From: Allomyces macrogynus ATCC 38327
Lineage: Eukaryota; Blastocladiomycota; Blastocladiomycetes; Blastocladiales; Blastocladiaceae
DNA length: 17,246 nt
NCBI GenBank assembly: GCA_000151295.1
Contig: GG745354.1
Coordinates: 440,203 to 457,448 of the forward strand
Direction: 5' to 3'
Position 1 is the first letter of the stretch. Each line of letters begins with the position of its first letter. Positions 1 through 8,845 of this stretch are shown piece by piece. A program made the position numbers and the translations under genes. The notes below the pieces were generated by a model. The model saw nothing but the letters and a program-made list of their open reading frames with translations. It was not told the origin of the DNA and did no database searches.

Positions 1-330
1 AAACGGCGTTTGGCGGCCCCTTTGCATGGGCATCCGGCTCGCTGACGATCTGCCGGCCACCAGCAAAATAGAAGGACATAAGATGTTGAGCTTCCCTAGT
101 GGAGAAAATGCTTTTCCGGGCCCCATGATGGTGCCCGCAAAAAATCCAATCGAGGAAGAGGCAAAGTGGCGTCCTTGGGGGTCCGGGGCATCATGGCAAA
201 CCGAACGGCAACGGCCCCCCCCGAAGGAGCAAACCCGAAAAAGTTTTCAAACACAAATGCACCTTCAGAGGAGGGGGGGGGGGGGGGGCATAGAACACGA
301 AAAAGACAAACTGCCGGAACCATACACCTC
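1..330. other. Non-coding flank with a 16-G run
   Basis: I see no gene here. The stretch lies downstream of the 3' end of the minus-strand membrane glycoprotein gene and probably holds its 3' UTR and an intergenic spacer. It contains an uninterrupted run of sixteen G at 273-288. Open frames on both strands are short, low-complexity and Arg/Pro-rich, as expected by chance in GC-rich DNA. Confidence 0.5.
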
Positions 331-2035
331 TTAGTGCCGCTGCGTGCCTGTGCCAGGCTGACTCGGCGGCGGCGTCGCCATGAGCGGTTCCGCGACCGTG
401 CCGGTACCCGGGTGCTGCTGTGTCGGTTCCGGCATCGTCGGGACCGCCGCCATCGTCGACAACATCGGCGACCCGCCCGTGGCCTGCGCCTGCTGCGCGT
501 GGTACGACATGTACGACGCGGCGACTTCCGGTGCGACGGGGTTCCCAAACTGGTCGACGAACCCTTGGAGTGCGGCGGGTGCCGGTGCGCCCGTCGCCGT
601 TGCAGCGGGCACGGCGAGCGGCACGGCAGCGACGGCCATGGCGGGGGTAGGTGGTGGTGCCGGGTGCATGGGCGGCGGCGGGGGCATCGCCGCGCGCGAC
701 GTGCCGCGGTGCAGGGTGCGACCGATGGATCTGCCGAGCGTCTTGAAGACGTTGGCAGTCTTGCGGGTGCGTGCGAGAGCAAGCACGCCGCCAATGGCGA
801 TGACGCCGGCAATGGAGCCAACGACGATGGCGGTCACGGGTACCTTCGACTTGTTGGCGTCGTCAGTCGAGTCGTCGGACGTGGCCGACTTCTTGACGTA
901 GGTCTTGATGATCTGGTCACATTGGTCGAGCAGGTCCTGGGGCAGCGATGGGCACTTGTCCTTGTTCATGCACGCGCCGTACTGCGTGTACCACCCGCAC
1001 CGGCCAATGTCGGCCTCGATCGTGTCGCTAAAGGGTGGAGAGTGAAGAACGTTACCTATCTCGTTCGGTACCAAACGAAAACGGGTTGGAAGGCGGATGG
1101 CAAGCGTACCCCGAGATGCACGTCTGCAACGTCGACCGGAAAGGGTGCTCATGGAGCTGCTTGACGTAGAGCTGGCCCGTGGCATTGAACTCGGACGCGA
1201 CGTCGCAGTAGGTCGAGTTGTTGAGGTCGCCGAGAATCGACTCGGCGCGCTGGTCGAGCGTCGAGGCGCAAATCTGCATGTTGGCGTCCGACGAGCACGG
1301 GTCCCCTTTCGACTTGAAGAACGTGACCATGTCGATGAAAGCCCACGTCGTGAAGTACTTTTGCCGGGGGGCGTTGCACTACACCACACCAGGAGGCGTT
1401 CATTCATGATCAGCGCCAATCAGAGGAGCTATTCTACCATCAAGATGCCAAGGGAAACGTACGCCGGCCTGCCTCTGGTTGAAGAACGCACCCTGCTTGG
1501 CAAACAGCGACCACGTCTCATCGCCAAAGAGCGCGTTCAAGTCGGAGACGTTGTGCATCGACGTTGGGAATGACGACGAGTCGTATTTCGACCCGAACCG
1601 GTCCTGGAAGTAGGGCCGCAGGTCGACGGGCAGGTAGGCGTTGGTCGTCATGTTGCGCCACGCCCAGACCTTTTGCAAGACTAGGCACTCTTGCGACTTT
1701 CCGGGCGGCACGCATCGCCCGCCGGGCGTGCACGGGTCGGTCGGCGTCGGCGTCGCCGTCGCGGACCGTGTGGCCGTTGGGGTGCCCGTTGCGGTACCCG
1801 AGGCCGAGGCAGATGCCGAGGCGGAGCCCGTGGGCTGCGCCGAGGAAGCAGCGGTGCCCGTGGCCGATGCCGACGCACGGCCTGCGCTCGTCGCGACGGG
1901 CGTGCCAACGACTTGCGGTGCTGCGGATGCGAGCGGGGCCAGAGACGCGGTGATGGCGATAAGCGCGAGGAACAAGGCAATGGCGAGCGCCGATGTGCGC
2001 GGCGTCGGGCGGCGCGGCGACCGTGCAGTCGTCAT
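331..2035 (-). CDS. Predicted secreted/type I membrane glycoprotein with Cys-containing ectodomain
   Basis: This is a three-exon gene, complement(331..1027, 1110..1378, 1463..2035), encoding 512 residues. Intron 1 (84 bp) has donor GTACGT and acceptor GTGTAG. Intron 2 (82 bp) has donor GTACGC and acceptor CCTTTAG. Both junctions restore a single frame. I chose the ATG at 2035 because it opens directly onto a signal peptide: basic residues 7-13, then a hydrophobic core at about 16-38 ending in LASAAP. Residues 45-100 are a Ser/Ala/Thr/Gly-rich stretch likely to be O-glycosylated. Residues about 100-325 form an ectodomain with at least ten cysteines and several N-x-S/T sites. One membrane span lies at about 343-365, followed by a basic stop-transfer segment (RTRK) and a Pro/Ala-rich cytoplasmic tail of about 145 residues with no catalytic motif. 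I do not recognise the ectodomain family. The architecture suggests a cell-surface sensor, adhesin or wall-associated receptor. The gene model is strong; the role is inferred. Confidence 0.8.
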
Positions 2036-4263
2036 GACGGCTGGTATCGAGATAGCGAGCGCAGAGCAGCGAACGGGTGTCGATGGTAAGAGCAAGAGCT
2101 GGTGAGCGGCGGTTGGGTGCTGGCCCGGTGCGCGGTTTGTCAGTGGAGCGGAAGGCAAGCTCGGGAGGCGGCGCTCTCGGGTCGGTCGGTGGAGCAGCAA
2201 CGCCAACAGTACGGGCAGTCTCGGTCTTGGGTGTCTTGCTGTTCGCTCAAGAGCGAGAGCGTTGCGAGGGCGGTCGGCGGTGGATGGGTGGTGGTGGTGT
2301 AGTGGAGCGGCGTGGTTGGAGCGGGAACGGTCCGGTGCGCTTCGCTTCTGCTTCCTGGTGTTTTTCAAGAGAAGCTGAGCAAGTGGGCCAAGCTGGCCAA
2401 GTCATTGTGCCATGCACAGGCAGTTGCGCCGATCCGACTTCTCCGCAGCAGATGCGCCACGCGCCTCACGCCAAGCCAACACGCCCCCCGATCAAGGGCC
2501 GTGGCGCCCGCTGCAACTGCCTGGCCGCCGACGTTTCGGCCCCCGGTCCCTCCACAACACAACAACGGCGATGCTCTTGCAAATCGCAAGTCGCGAATGC
2601 ACGGTCCATGCCAAGTCGACCAAAAATTACGCTGATTTACCATCCCTGCCGCTACCGCGCCAAGCGCACCCATCACCCGCCAGTAACGCGCCGACAATGA
2701 CCATCGCGTAATCGTGCACATGACACGACCCAAGCAATTTCTCAAATTTTTTCCCTGAAGCCTATGGCATCGCCGTTTCCTGTGCCAAGCGCCGCCCGAG
2801 CACACCGAGCAGGCGCGCATTTGATGCACACGCATCTCGGTCAGAGCACCACGCTTATAGGTACGCGCCCATCGTGGCCAGCCTTAGGGAGCGCGACTGA
2901 AGCACGTTTCACTCATCCGAAAATGTGGAGCGGATAAACAGGAACGTCAAAACAAGGCCAAAACCCAACATCATGCAAGAACCACGCCAATTACGCTTCT
3001 CTGAATTGATCCAGACCTGACTCGATGCTCAAGACACGGCCTTCCAGCTCCAGATCACGGCTACCACCCTTGCAAAACGAAATATCTGACAACAGTCTTG
3101 GTCAACAGTCCTTGTACTGCTGACCCTCGTGTGCGCGACCACGCGCCCCACTTGCCCCAGTCCCCCTTTCTTGCCGCTTCTCGATGAGTGCAGCAATCAA
3201 TCAGCACAGCAACGCGCGAAATGATTGTTGATGATTCTGTGTGCCGCCGTGGCTGCCGACGAGGGCTTGTTGGGCACCAAAAGTCAGTGCAAATGGTGTT
3301 CGAATGATTCAATTTGTTGTGGCAGCTGACCGTGGAACCCACACGCGGCAGCAGCTGATCACAATTTATTCTCATGTTGACTTCACATCTGCGTTTCGTG
3401 CTGTACTTGCGGGCGCTGCTGGCACTCGTGAACGTCGACCCACGCTGCAAGCATCTGCCCACCCTCCCCACTTCCTTGGGGCTTGCTGCAACAACTCGTC
3501 CAGCGCTTTATCCCTCCGAGTCAATTACCTTCCGTCGTTGCTGCCACCAATGCTCCAACTCACACGCACTGCCAGAACCCGATTTCATGGCCTGGCCACG
3601 AGTCGTCCACCGCACCTTTTCGGCCCTGGTACTATGCTGCAGCGCCTCCTCGTCGCTTTGGCATGCGCAACATGTCTTGTTCGAGTCGCAAGGATGGTGG
3701 CTGGCTGAGCGATGAAGCCATTCGAGATTGCGGCGTGATTTCTTGCATGATGTGGGTGGCTCAATGCCAAGAACACTGACTTTGGCGACCCACACATTGT
3801 AGCGCTCGCTTCTGTCGCCGGCATGCTGGTTGGGACAAGTCTTCCGTACGTGCTTGGTGTGGTCGAAAAGGTCAAAGTTTTTGCGTCCAAATCGGTGCTG
3901 AAGGCCTGGTGCTGACACGATGACACTTTCACAGCCCTGGGACCGGAACAAGATCTTCATCTGTGAGGCCCGCACTAGGTATTGAGCGCATGGAGAATGC
4001 GAGCAAGTCGCCGTCCCTGGTCGCGATTGTCGCGCGCGAGTGGAGGCTTTTGATGATGACGGGGGTGCGCGCGGCCATGAGAGACACGTGCACGTCCGTG
4101 CAGCCACGACAGGCGTGTGGTGGCAGGTACAATGTCGAGGAGAGCGCAGCCGTCGCGGCCAGTCCTCTTCCCTTCAAGCAAAATAGCCGCAACGTCATGC
4201 AAACGGGCGTTGAGGTCATTACGAGCAACGCTATATCAATATCCTTGCCGCCCCAAACGTCCA
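2036..4263. other. Long intergenic spacer, mostly without recognisable genes
   Basis: This 2.2-kb stretch separates the start of the membrane glycoprotein gene (left) from the 3' end of the broken PPR-like gene (right). Its left few hundred bases should hold the promoter and 5' UTR of the glycoprotein gene. The only coding trace I can support is the PPR-like relic at about 2690-2860, listed separately. The longest frames elsewhere (for example about 3508-4107 on the minus strand) have no recognisable motif and atypical composition, so I do not call them. Base composition is visibly less GC-rich around 2720-3400 than in the flanking genes. Confidence 0.5.
2690..2860 (-). pseudogene. Relic fragment of a PPR/TPR-like gene
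   Basis: Read on the minus strand, this segment aligns residue by residue with the C-terminal part of the broken PPR-like gene at 4264-5927. The relic reads LGRRLAQETAMP, a stop, then ASGKKFEKLLGS followed by HDYAMVIVGALLAG. The larger copy reads LVRHLAKDSERPEAVEHLFE, then IPGSPYLHDYAVVMVVDALL. A TAG at 2762-2764 replaces the Glu codon of the larger copy, and the similarity fades on both sides. DNA-level similarity also extends a little upstream (ATCAAATGCGCGCC against ATCAAGTACGCGCC). No open frame, start or intact flank survives, so this is a dead duplicate rather than a gene. The comparison was made by eye. Confidence 0.65.
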
Positions 4264-5927
4264 TCACTCGTCTTCGGGCTTGGCCACCCACGCTGCCCAT
4301 GCTTGCTCTTCCTCGCCAGCGCCGTTCCCACTCGCAGCAGCCCTACCCGCGGCAGTCACGCTCGGCGCCTCGCCCTTGGCCACCGTTTCAAACTGCGCCA
4401 GCGTGTACCTTTGTTCCCCTGCGGCGCGTACCCGCGCTGAATACACCGCTTTAAGAACGTGCGCGCGTGATCCGTCTGCCCCGCCGCCAACAATGCGTCG
4501 ACAACCATGACCACCGCGTAATCGTGCAAGTACGGCGACCCCGGAATCGTCTCAAACAGGTGCTCCACGGCCTCGGGCCGCTCCGAATCCTTGGCTAAGT
4601 GCCGCACGAGACGCCAAACGGCGCGTACTTGATCTTGACGCGGCCCGTCAACTCGTTGCACCGCGTCGTGTACGCGTCGAGCATGACCCGCGCACTCGCC
4701 TCGTCCCCGGCACGCAAATGCGCGCCCATGGCCGCCGCCTCCACTGACATACTGAACAGCGTTTTCTGCGACCGCGCCATTTCCTGCCGGAAAAACTGGT
4801 CGGCGCGGGCCAGGTGCGCATGGGCCTTATCGCGCGCCTCGACCTGACCGGTTCTCGCAAACCGCGCCATTTCAAGATCAAAGTCCAGCACGGCCATTTT
4901 CACCAACGTGGAAGCACGACGCCGTCAGCGGGACCGCCGGGCGGCGATCGAGCAGGTGCTGCATGGCCGTGCGCGCGCCGAGCCGGTTCCCACGACGCAC
5001 GTAGAGCAGCGCCATGACCCCGTAGGCTTTCGTGAGCGCATCGGGCGATTCCTCGTTCCGAATAAACTCGTCAAACAGGGTCCGTGCGCGGAGTAGGCCC
5101 GCAGGTCCTTGGTCGTGCTCGGCCTCGCACTCCATCAGGATCCGGTTATACACGAACATAACGGGCTCACCGGCCGCGCGCCACTTGTCGGCCAGGGCAA
5201 TTGCCTCGTTGTACCGCTTCGTCTTCTTCAACACGTTCAGTACCGCGGCCTTGATGGGCCGCCGCACCTCTCCCATTTCCGCGAGCTTCGCGTATATGTC
5301 GGCGACCACGTCGGGCACTTTACACTGCGCCGCACGCACGAGCACGACCTCGACGGCGGGCGCGAGAGCGGATTCCTTGTCAGCACCCAGATCCTCGAGG
5401 TGTGCGACGAGCGCGGCCATGTGCGCCACGTCCGACCGCGTCGCTTGCCGTTGCCGCATCGTGTTGAGCAGCAGCATCACGTGCTCGACGGTGAGCGTCT
5501 CGCGCGCGTGCGTAACGAGCCACTGGTAGTCGGCTCACGCGGAAATGGACCGGCGCGCGCGGCAATGGTGCGCCATGCGCGCAAGCGCTTCTTGCGGGGG
5601 TGACGGGGGTCTGGGGAGGCTCGCTCTGCGGGGTCGGCGCGACGCGGCGCCGGTGCGCGATGCGAAGTTGGTGGCGCGGTCGGACGCCACAGAGTCGGTC
5701 GACGTCGGGTCGGACTCGGTCGGTGCGGCCAGGGGCTCGCTCGTAGGTGCTGATCCCGCTGCCGCGGGCGCGACGGGATCTGCGGGCGACAATTTGGTCG
5801 CGGCCGAGAACTTGCGGATGACGGCGATCGCAATCGTGCTTGCACGGGTGGTGACAGTGCGCGGGCCCGCGACGGACGCGCGGAAGGCCGCAGCGAGGCG
5901 CATGACGGCACGGGACGGCGGGATCAT
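4264..5927 (-). pseudogene. PPR/TPR-like mitochondrial protein gene, reading frame broken
   Basis: The minus strand encodes a recognisable but interrupted alpha-helical repeat protein of roughly 550 residues. It begins at the ATG at 5927 with a typical mitochondrial presequence: Arg/Ala/Ser-rich, no early acidic residues, and an RKFSAATKLSP stretch near residue 40. An Ala/Pro/Ser-rich linker follows. From about 5530 to 4360 there are repeated helix pairs of about 35 residues, such as VVADIYAKLAEMGEVRRPIK, FVYNRILMECEAE, KAYGVMALLYVRRGNRLGAR and YAVVMVVDALLAAGQTDHAR. These resemble pentatricopeptide or related TPR-like repeats, which in fungi usually act on organellar RNA. A stop (TGA at 5535-5537) interrupts the first frame. 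The frame then changes near 4911, 4632 and 4450 before the final stop at 4264-4266. No GT-AG intron of the local size explains these changes. The gene is either a pseudogene or carries sequencing indels. Exon structure near 5535-5690 is unresolved; a 168-bp intron there (5523-5690, donor GTGGCG) is possible but weak. Confidence 0.6.
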
Positions 5928-6029
5928 GGTGTGATGCTAGTCTGTTGGTCGTCCCTGGTCGGGTTACCGTGACTGGCACTTGTCGCTCAAACTTGATGGT
6001 GCGCGCGGAGAGTGCGCGTCGATCGGCGG

Positions 6030-6165
6030 GTAGTGCGCGGGCCGCAAGAATCGTGCAAGACAGGATATTCGGTTGCTGCTGCTGATGCTGCCGTTGCTGG
6101 AGCCCTGGTGGAGAGTGTGGTGCAAGTGGGTTTGCTTTGATCACGGTGGATCACGCTGGAGGTCT
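6030..6165. repeat. Dispersed repeat A, copy 1
   Basis: This segment aligns by eye with 8236-8372 in the same orientation. The shared core starts GATATTCGGTTGCTGCTGCT (copy 2: GATGTTCGGTTGCTGCAGCT), continues through a GTTGCTGGA stretch and a GTGGGTTT stretch, and ends in TGATC-N6-GATCA (6138-6153). Similarity is roughly two thirds of positions, with small indels. It lies about 100-240 bp upstream of the first ATG of the broken PPR-like gene. Confidence 0.55.
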
Positions 6166-6224
6166 CCACATGCGCAGGGTTCGAGGTTGTCCTGCCTCGA
6201 AGCAGCAACCTTCGCTCAAACCGG

Positions 6225-6555
6225 TTCAGATCACCGTCAATCGTCGACTACGACGTCATTCTCTGCAAGACAGAACAAAGTACCCTTCACCCCAAATACT
6301 AGCCTGGCCAGCACGACACGAGCGCGCTCCACTCCTTTTGAACGCGTGCGGAGGAGATCAAAGCAACGCGGAACGACCAGGAAACGCCATGGTACACAAC
6401 CCACGACATTGATGGGCGTCACGATGCTGCCCGACGTGACGCGCGGCGCGCGCCATCACAACGAAAAGAGACAAATCACTCTCCACCCGCTCCAGGCCTG
6501 GCGCGGCCCTCGCGCGAGACGCAGCCCGGCGGTGGGGCGCGCGGCAGTCTTTGGT
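6225..6555. repeat. Dispersed repeat B, copy 1
   Basis: This segment is collinear with about 12670-12970, same orientation. Ordered shared blocks are TCATTCTCT near 6254, ACTAGCCTGGCCAG near 6299, a GACGCG/GCGCGC block followed by AACGAAAAGAGACAA near 6440-6475, and GGCCTGG, CCCTCG, GAGACGC near 6495-6520. Spacing between blocks differs by tens of bases, as in an old diverged copy. No open frame is conserved. Confidence 0.5.
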
Positions 6556-6754
6556 GTCCACTCTGCAAGCTGACCAGCGGCCCCGAGCATCAGAGAGAGA
6601 TATGCTCTCGATCTGCTCCCTCCATCTGGTTGCAACCACCTCGTTACCCTTTTTGGACTCATATTCTGTGGTTAAAAGCGTTCAACAGCGTCTGGACCCA
6701 ACAAGAGCTCCAAACCACCAACCATGTATTCATCAACATTAATCGCTGAGCGAC

Positions 6755-7579
6755 CTATCGCTGCCACCACATCGCCCGGTCGGCATTCGAAAATTGGTTT
6801 CCATTCGGCGCTGCATAATGCTTGTCACGCCAGGTCTCCCCGTGGGCATGACCGCCCACCCACAGGACATCCTCGTTTTCTTCCTGGGTGTAGGTCATCT
6901 TCCCGTCTTGGCGGTGCACCAGCATCCGGCGTCTGGGGCCCGACTTGGCGGGAGCAGGAATCCCCACATACGTGACCGTCGACCCGGGCTTGAAGAACAC
7001 GGCGTCGCGCACGCCGTCCTGGCCTTGAACCACGACCACCTGCGGCTCGGTGCGGTGCCACTGGCACGTGTCTTGGCTGTTGCTCGCGACCTTGTACCAC
7101 TCGTCCGCGCCCAGGTTCACAAACGGCGTGACAAACACCGCCACGGGCTTGGTCGCCTTGTTTTCGAACACGATGGCCGACTTGGCCTTGCTCTCGTCGG
7201 TAATGGCGGCGACGCGGAACGATGCCGGCACGTACAGTTCGGCGGGCAGCGACTCGGTCACGGTGATCTCGAACCCGGTCGGAACATGCACGGCCGCACA
7301 CCGGCCCTGCGCATCGTGCAGCTGGATCGTCTCCCACGCGGCGCTGGTGCTGCTGGTGATGGTCTTGGACTCGCCGTGCGCCAGAGACTGCCACGTGTTG
7401 CGCCCGGCCTCGTCCTCTTGCGTGCGCGACACGAGCATCTTGAGGTCATTGGGCGATCGGTTCACGACGCGCACCATGTGCGTGGCGGCACCGTCGGTCG
7501 TCGGGATCGGCGCGACTTGGAGGCCTTGCGCCGCGGCGGCAGCAAGGACGCGTTGGGCAAGGGTGTCCGTCGCCGTCAT
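6755..7579 (-). CDS. Unrecognised protein with two tandem copies of a ~72-residue domain
   Basis: This is an intact single-exon frame of 274 residues. I chose the ATG at 7579 (MTATDTLAQRVL) because it opens onto regular protein-like sequence. The frame stays open upstream to 7711, but that extension is compositionally unlike the rest and probably 5' UTR. Residues 35-107 and 134-205 align with each other. Both start with a beta-strand ending in N-R/K (N40 R41; N140 K141), share a central Trp (W63; W161), a second Trp (W82; W174), and a final hydrophobic-strand P-x-G turn (P100-T-G; K-P198-G) leading to ITV/VTYV. This points to an internal duplication of a beta-sandwich-like module. There is no signal peptide or membrane span, so it is probably cytosolic. 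The C-terminal 65 residues are rich in charged and aromatic residues and end in MWWQR. I do not know the family and assign no function. Codon use and frame integrity support a real gene. Confidence 0.75.
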   Translation of the reverse strand: MTATDTLAQRVLAAAAAQGLQVAPIPTTDGAATHMVRVVNRSPNDLKMLVSRTQEDEAGRNTWQSLAHGESKTITSSTSAAWETIQLHDAQGRCAAVHVPTGFEITVTESLPAELYVPASFRVAAITDESKAKSAIVFENKATKPVAVFVTPFVNLGADEWYKVASNSQDTCQWHRTEPQVVVVQGQDGVRDAVFFKPGSTVTYVGIPAPAKSGPRRRMLVHRQDGKMTYTQEENEDVLWVGGHAHGETWRDKHYAAPNGNQFSNADRAMWWQR

Positions 7580-8235
7580 GCTGGAGCACTGGGTTGGGAT
7601 CGGCCGGGGGAGAAGAGAAAGCGTTGACGGGAGTGGCATGCGCTCTTTGTAGGCTTCAAGAGGAGCCAAGGAAACGCGTCTTTTGGCCACGACCAGCTTG
7701 TGGACAGGCAATTGATCTCATGGAAGAATGGTGTTGCGACGACGGACAGGTTTTGTGGAAGAAAGAACGATGGCTGGCAGCCTGGCACGGCCACTTCCGT
7801 GGTCAGATGCCGCGCACCTGTGAAAGATTGTGTCGTTCCCATCCAAAAAGTCCGAATGACGCCTGGGGCCAAGAGGTTCCATGCAAGGTGACAGATCATG
7901 ACAGACCGCCACCGCTTCATAAGGGCTCGCAGGCACGGGTCCTGTCGATGCTGGGGTTCCCTGTTTAGAAACACACAACTTGAGGCCTTGCACTGGCTGC
8001 ATCAGCTCGTGCAGTATCCGTCGACAAGCGACCATGGCGAGCAGCCAGAGCTGTTGCAACTGTGTCAATTGTGACTGATGCGTGCGGGCGGCGAGCAAGT
8101 GCTGCATGTGCGAGGTCGGCGACCGGGCGACAACGTCCCCCATAATTACATGTGCGGCCACCGACACTGCCCGCGACATTCCTCTAGGCGTCAAAACAAT
8201 GTCATCGTTACTCTCCACCCCCCCCCCCCCCGGGC

Positions 8236-8372
8236 CTGCGAATACGAGAGCCGCAACGCTGCGATGGGATGTTCGGTTGCTGCAGCTGTTGTTGCTGGAT
8301 TCGTGGTGAGGACGCGCAACAGTGTTGAGCAGGTGGGTTTTGGTTTGATCACGGCGGATCATGCTTGATGAT
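8236..8372. repeat. Dispersed repeat A, copy 2
   Basis: This is the second copy of the repeat at 6030-6165. It begins just after the C14 homopolymer, keeps the TTCGGTTGCTGC block, the GTTGCTGGA and GTGGGTTT blocks, and ends with TGATC-N6-GATCA at 8346-8361. It lies about 0.66-0.79 kb upstream of the start of the two-domain gene on the minus strand. Confidence 0.55.
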
Positions 8373-8493
8373 CCCAAATCGTGGACTACTGCCCGAACCG
8401 GGGGGAGAAGCGGTCTTGGCAATCGCTGCGCGACGCATAGGCACGGAACGTGACGACCGGCCACACCGGGTCTGCAACAGCAAGCGACTGCTG

Positions 8494-8577
8494 GAGGGAA
8501 AACTCGAAACCGCTAGAGGGCGACGCCTCGAGGCACTCTGCAAACTCTTGAATCAAGATCGCCGAGCCTTTTTGGAC
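8494..8577 (+). pseudogene. Possible aldehyde-dehydrogenase N-terminal remnant
   Basis: Within a 117-codon plus-strand frame, a patch of about 28 residues (EGKLETARGRRLEALCKLLN, then QDRRAFLD) resembles the N-terminal helix pair of class 3-type aldehyde dehydrogenases. Members of that family typically show a GKT-R...R..QL.AL..LL....AF/I pattern there. Nothing else of the enzyme is visible: no catalytic Cys, Glu or NAD-binding motif nearby. It may be an isolated exon remnant or coincidence. The family pattern is from general knowledge and the match is short. Confidence 0.2.
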
Positions 8578-8845
8578 AAGAATGGGGTGATCACCGAACT
8601 GGGAACACTCCAGTGCCGTCGCTGTAGTCAGAGCCGTGGGAACTGGGAATACTCGATCCGCCTGTCAGATTGCCATGCAAACTCGATCTGTAGACCCATC
8701 AATATGAACCGTCACTGATTATTGACAGGGTGGAAAACATTGAAAAGCTCGCAAAGAGCTCGAAAAATGAATGAATTCAGCCAGGGGCACAGCAAATAAA
8801 TGTGGGAAGCATGGGGCGACAAATCACGATCCGGATCACAATTGA

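Larger units (their letters stand above)
5928..6754. other. Intergenic spacer carrying two dispersed repeats
   Basis: No gene is supported here. The spacer lies between the start of the broken PPR-like gene and the 3' end of the two-domain gene, both on the minus strand. It contains one copy each of two dispersed repeats (about 6030-6165 and about 6225-6555). It also has a perfect 7-bp-arm inverted repeat at 6180-6201 (TTCGAGG, an 8-base loop, CCTCGAA). The promoter of the PPR-like gene should fall in its left part. Confidence 0.5.
7580..8845. other. Intergenic spacer with repeat A copy 2 and a C14 run
   Basis: I see no convincing intact gene. The left part should hold the promoter of the two-domain gene. 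A 248-residue open frame runs on the minus strand at 7718-8464, but it spans the C14 run (8218-8231) and part of repeat A, is rich in His/Ser/Arg with no recognisable motif, and is likely a chance frame. A short plus-strand frame at 8365-8718 holds a possible aldehyde-dehydrogenase-like remnant, listed separately. Confidence 0.45.

Noticed and set aside
3665..3700. GTTCGAGTC near 3679 as the T-loop of a tRNA
   Set aside because: No acceptor stem, anticodon arm or D-arm can be folded around it.
3929..4300. Minus-strand frame just downstream of the PPR-like gene as a further exon
   Set aside because: The PPR-like frame ends at a clear stop after KPEDE at 4264. The following frame shows no helical-repeat pattern and no good acceptor, so it is more likely 3' UTR or spacer.
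5523..5690. A 168-bp intron (donor GTGGCG, acceptor ACCAG) to remove the stop at 5535-5537 in the PPR-like gene
   Set aside because: It keeps the frame, but the donor is poor and the length is twice that of other introns here. It would also not repair the later breaks. It is kept only as a possibility in the gene entry.
6794..7627. A 277-codon plus-strand frame
   Set aside because: It is the antisense shadow of the two-domain gene, with Arg/His/Gly-rich composition and no recognisable features.
7938..8073. Plus-strand protein-like patch (LEALHWLHQLVQ, ending ELLQLCQL)
   Set aside because: It is under 50 codons with no start, splice sites or recognisable family. It may be another relic but cannot be supported.
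7718..8464. A 248-codon minus-strand frame upstream of the two-domain gene
   Set aside because: It crosses a C14 homopolymer and a dispersed repeat, has no motif, and its composition does not resemble the real genes here. It cannot be excluded without transcripts.
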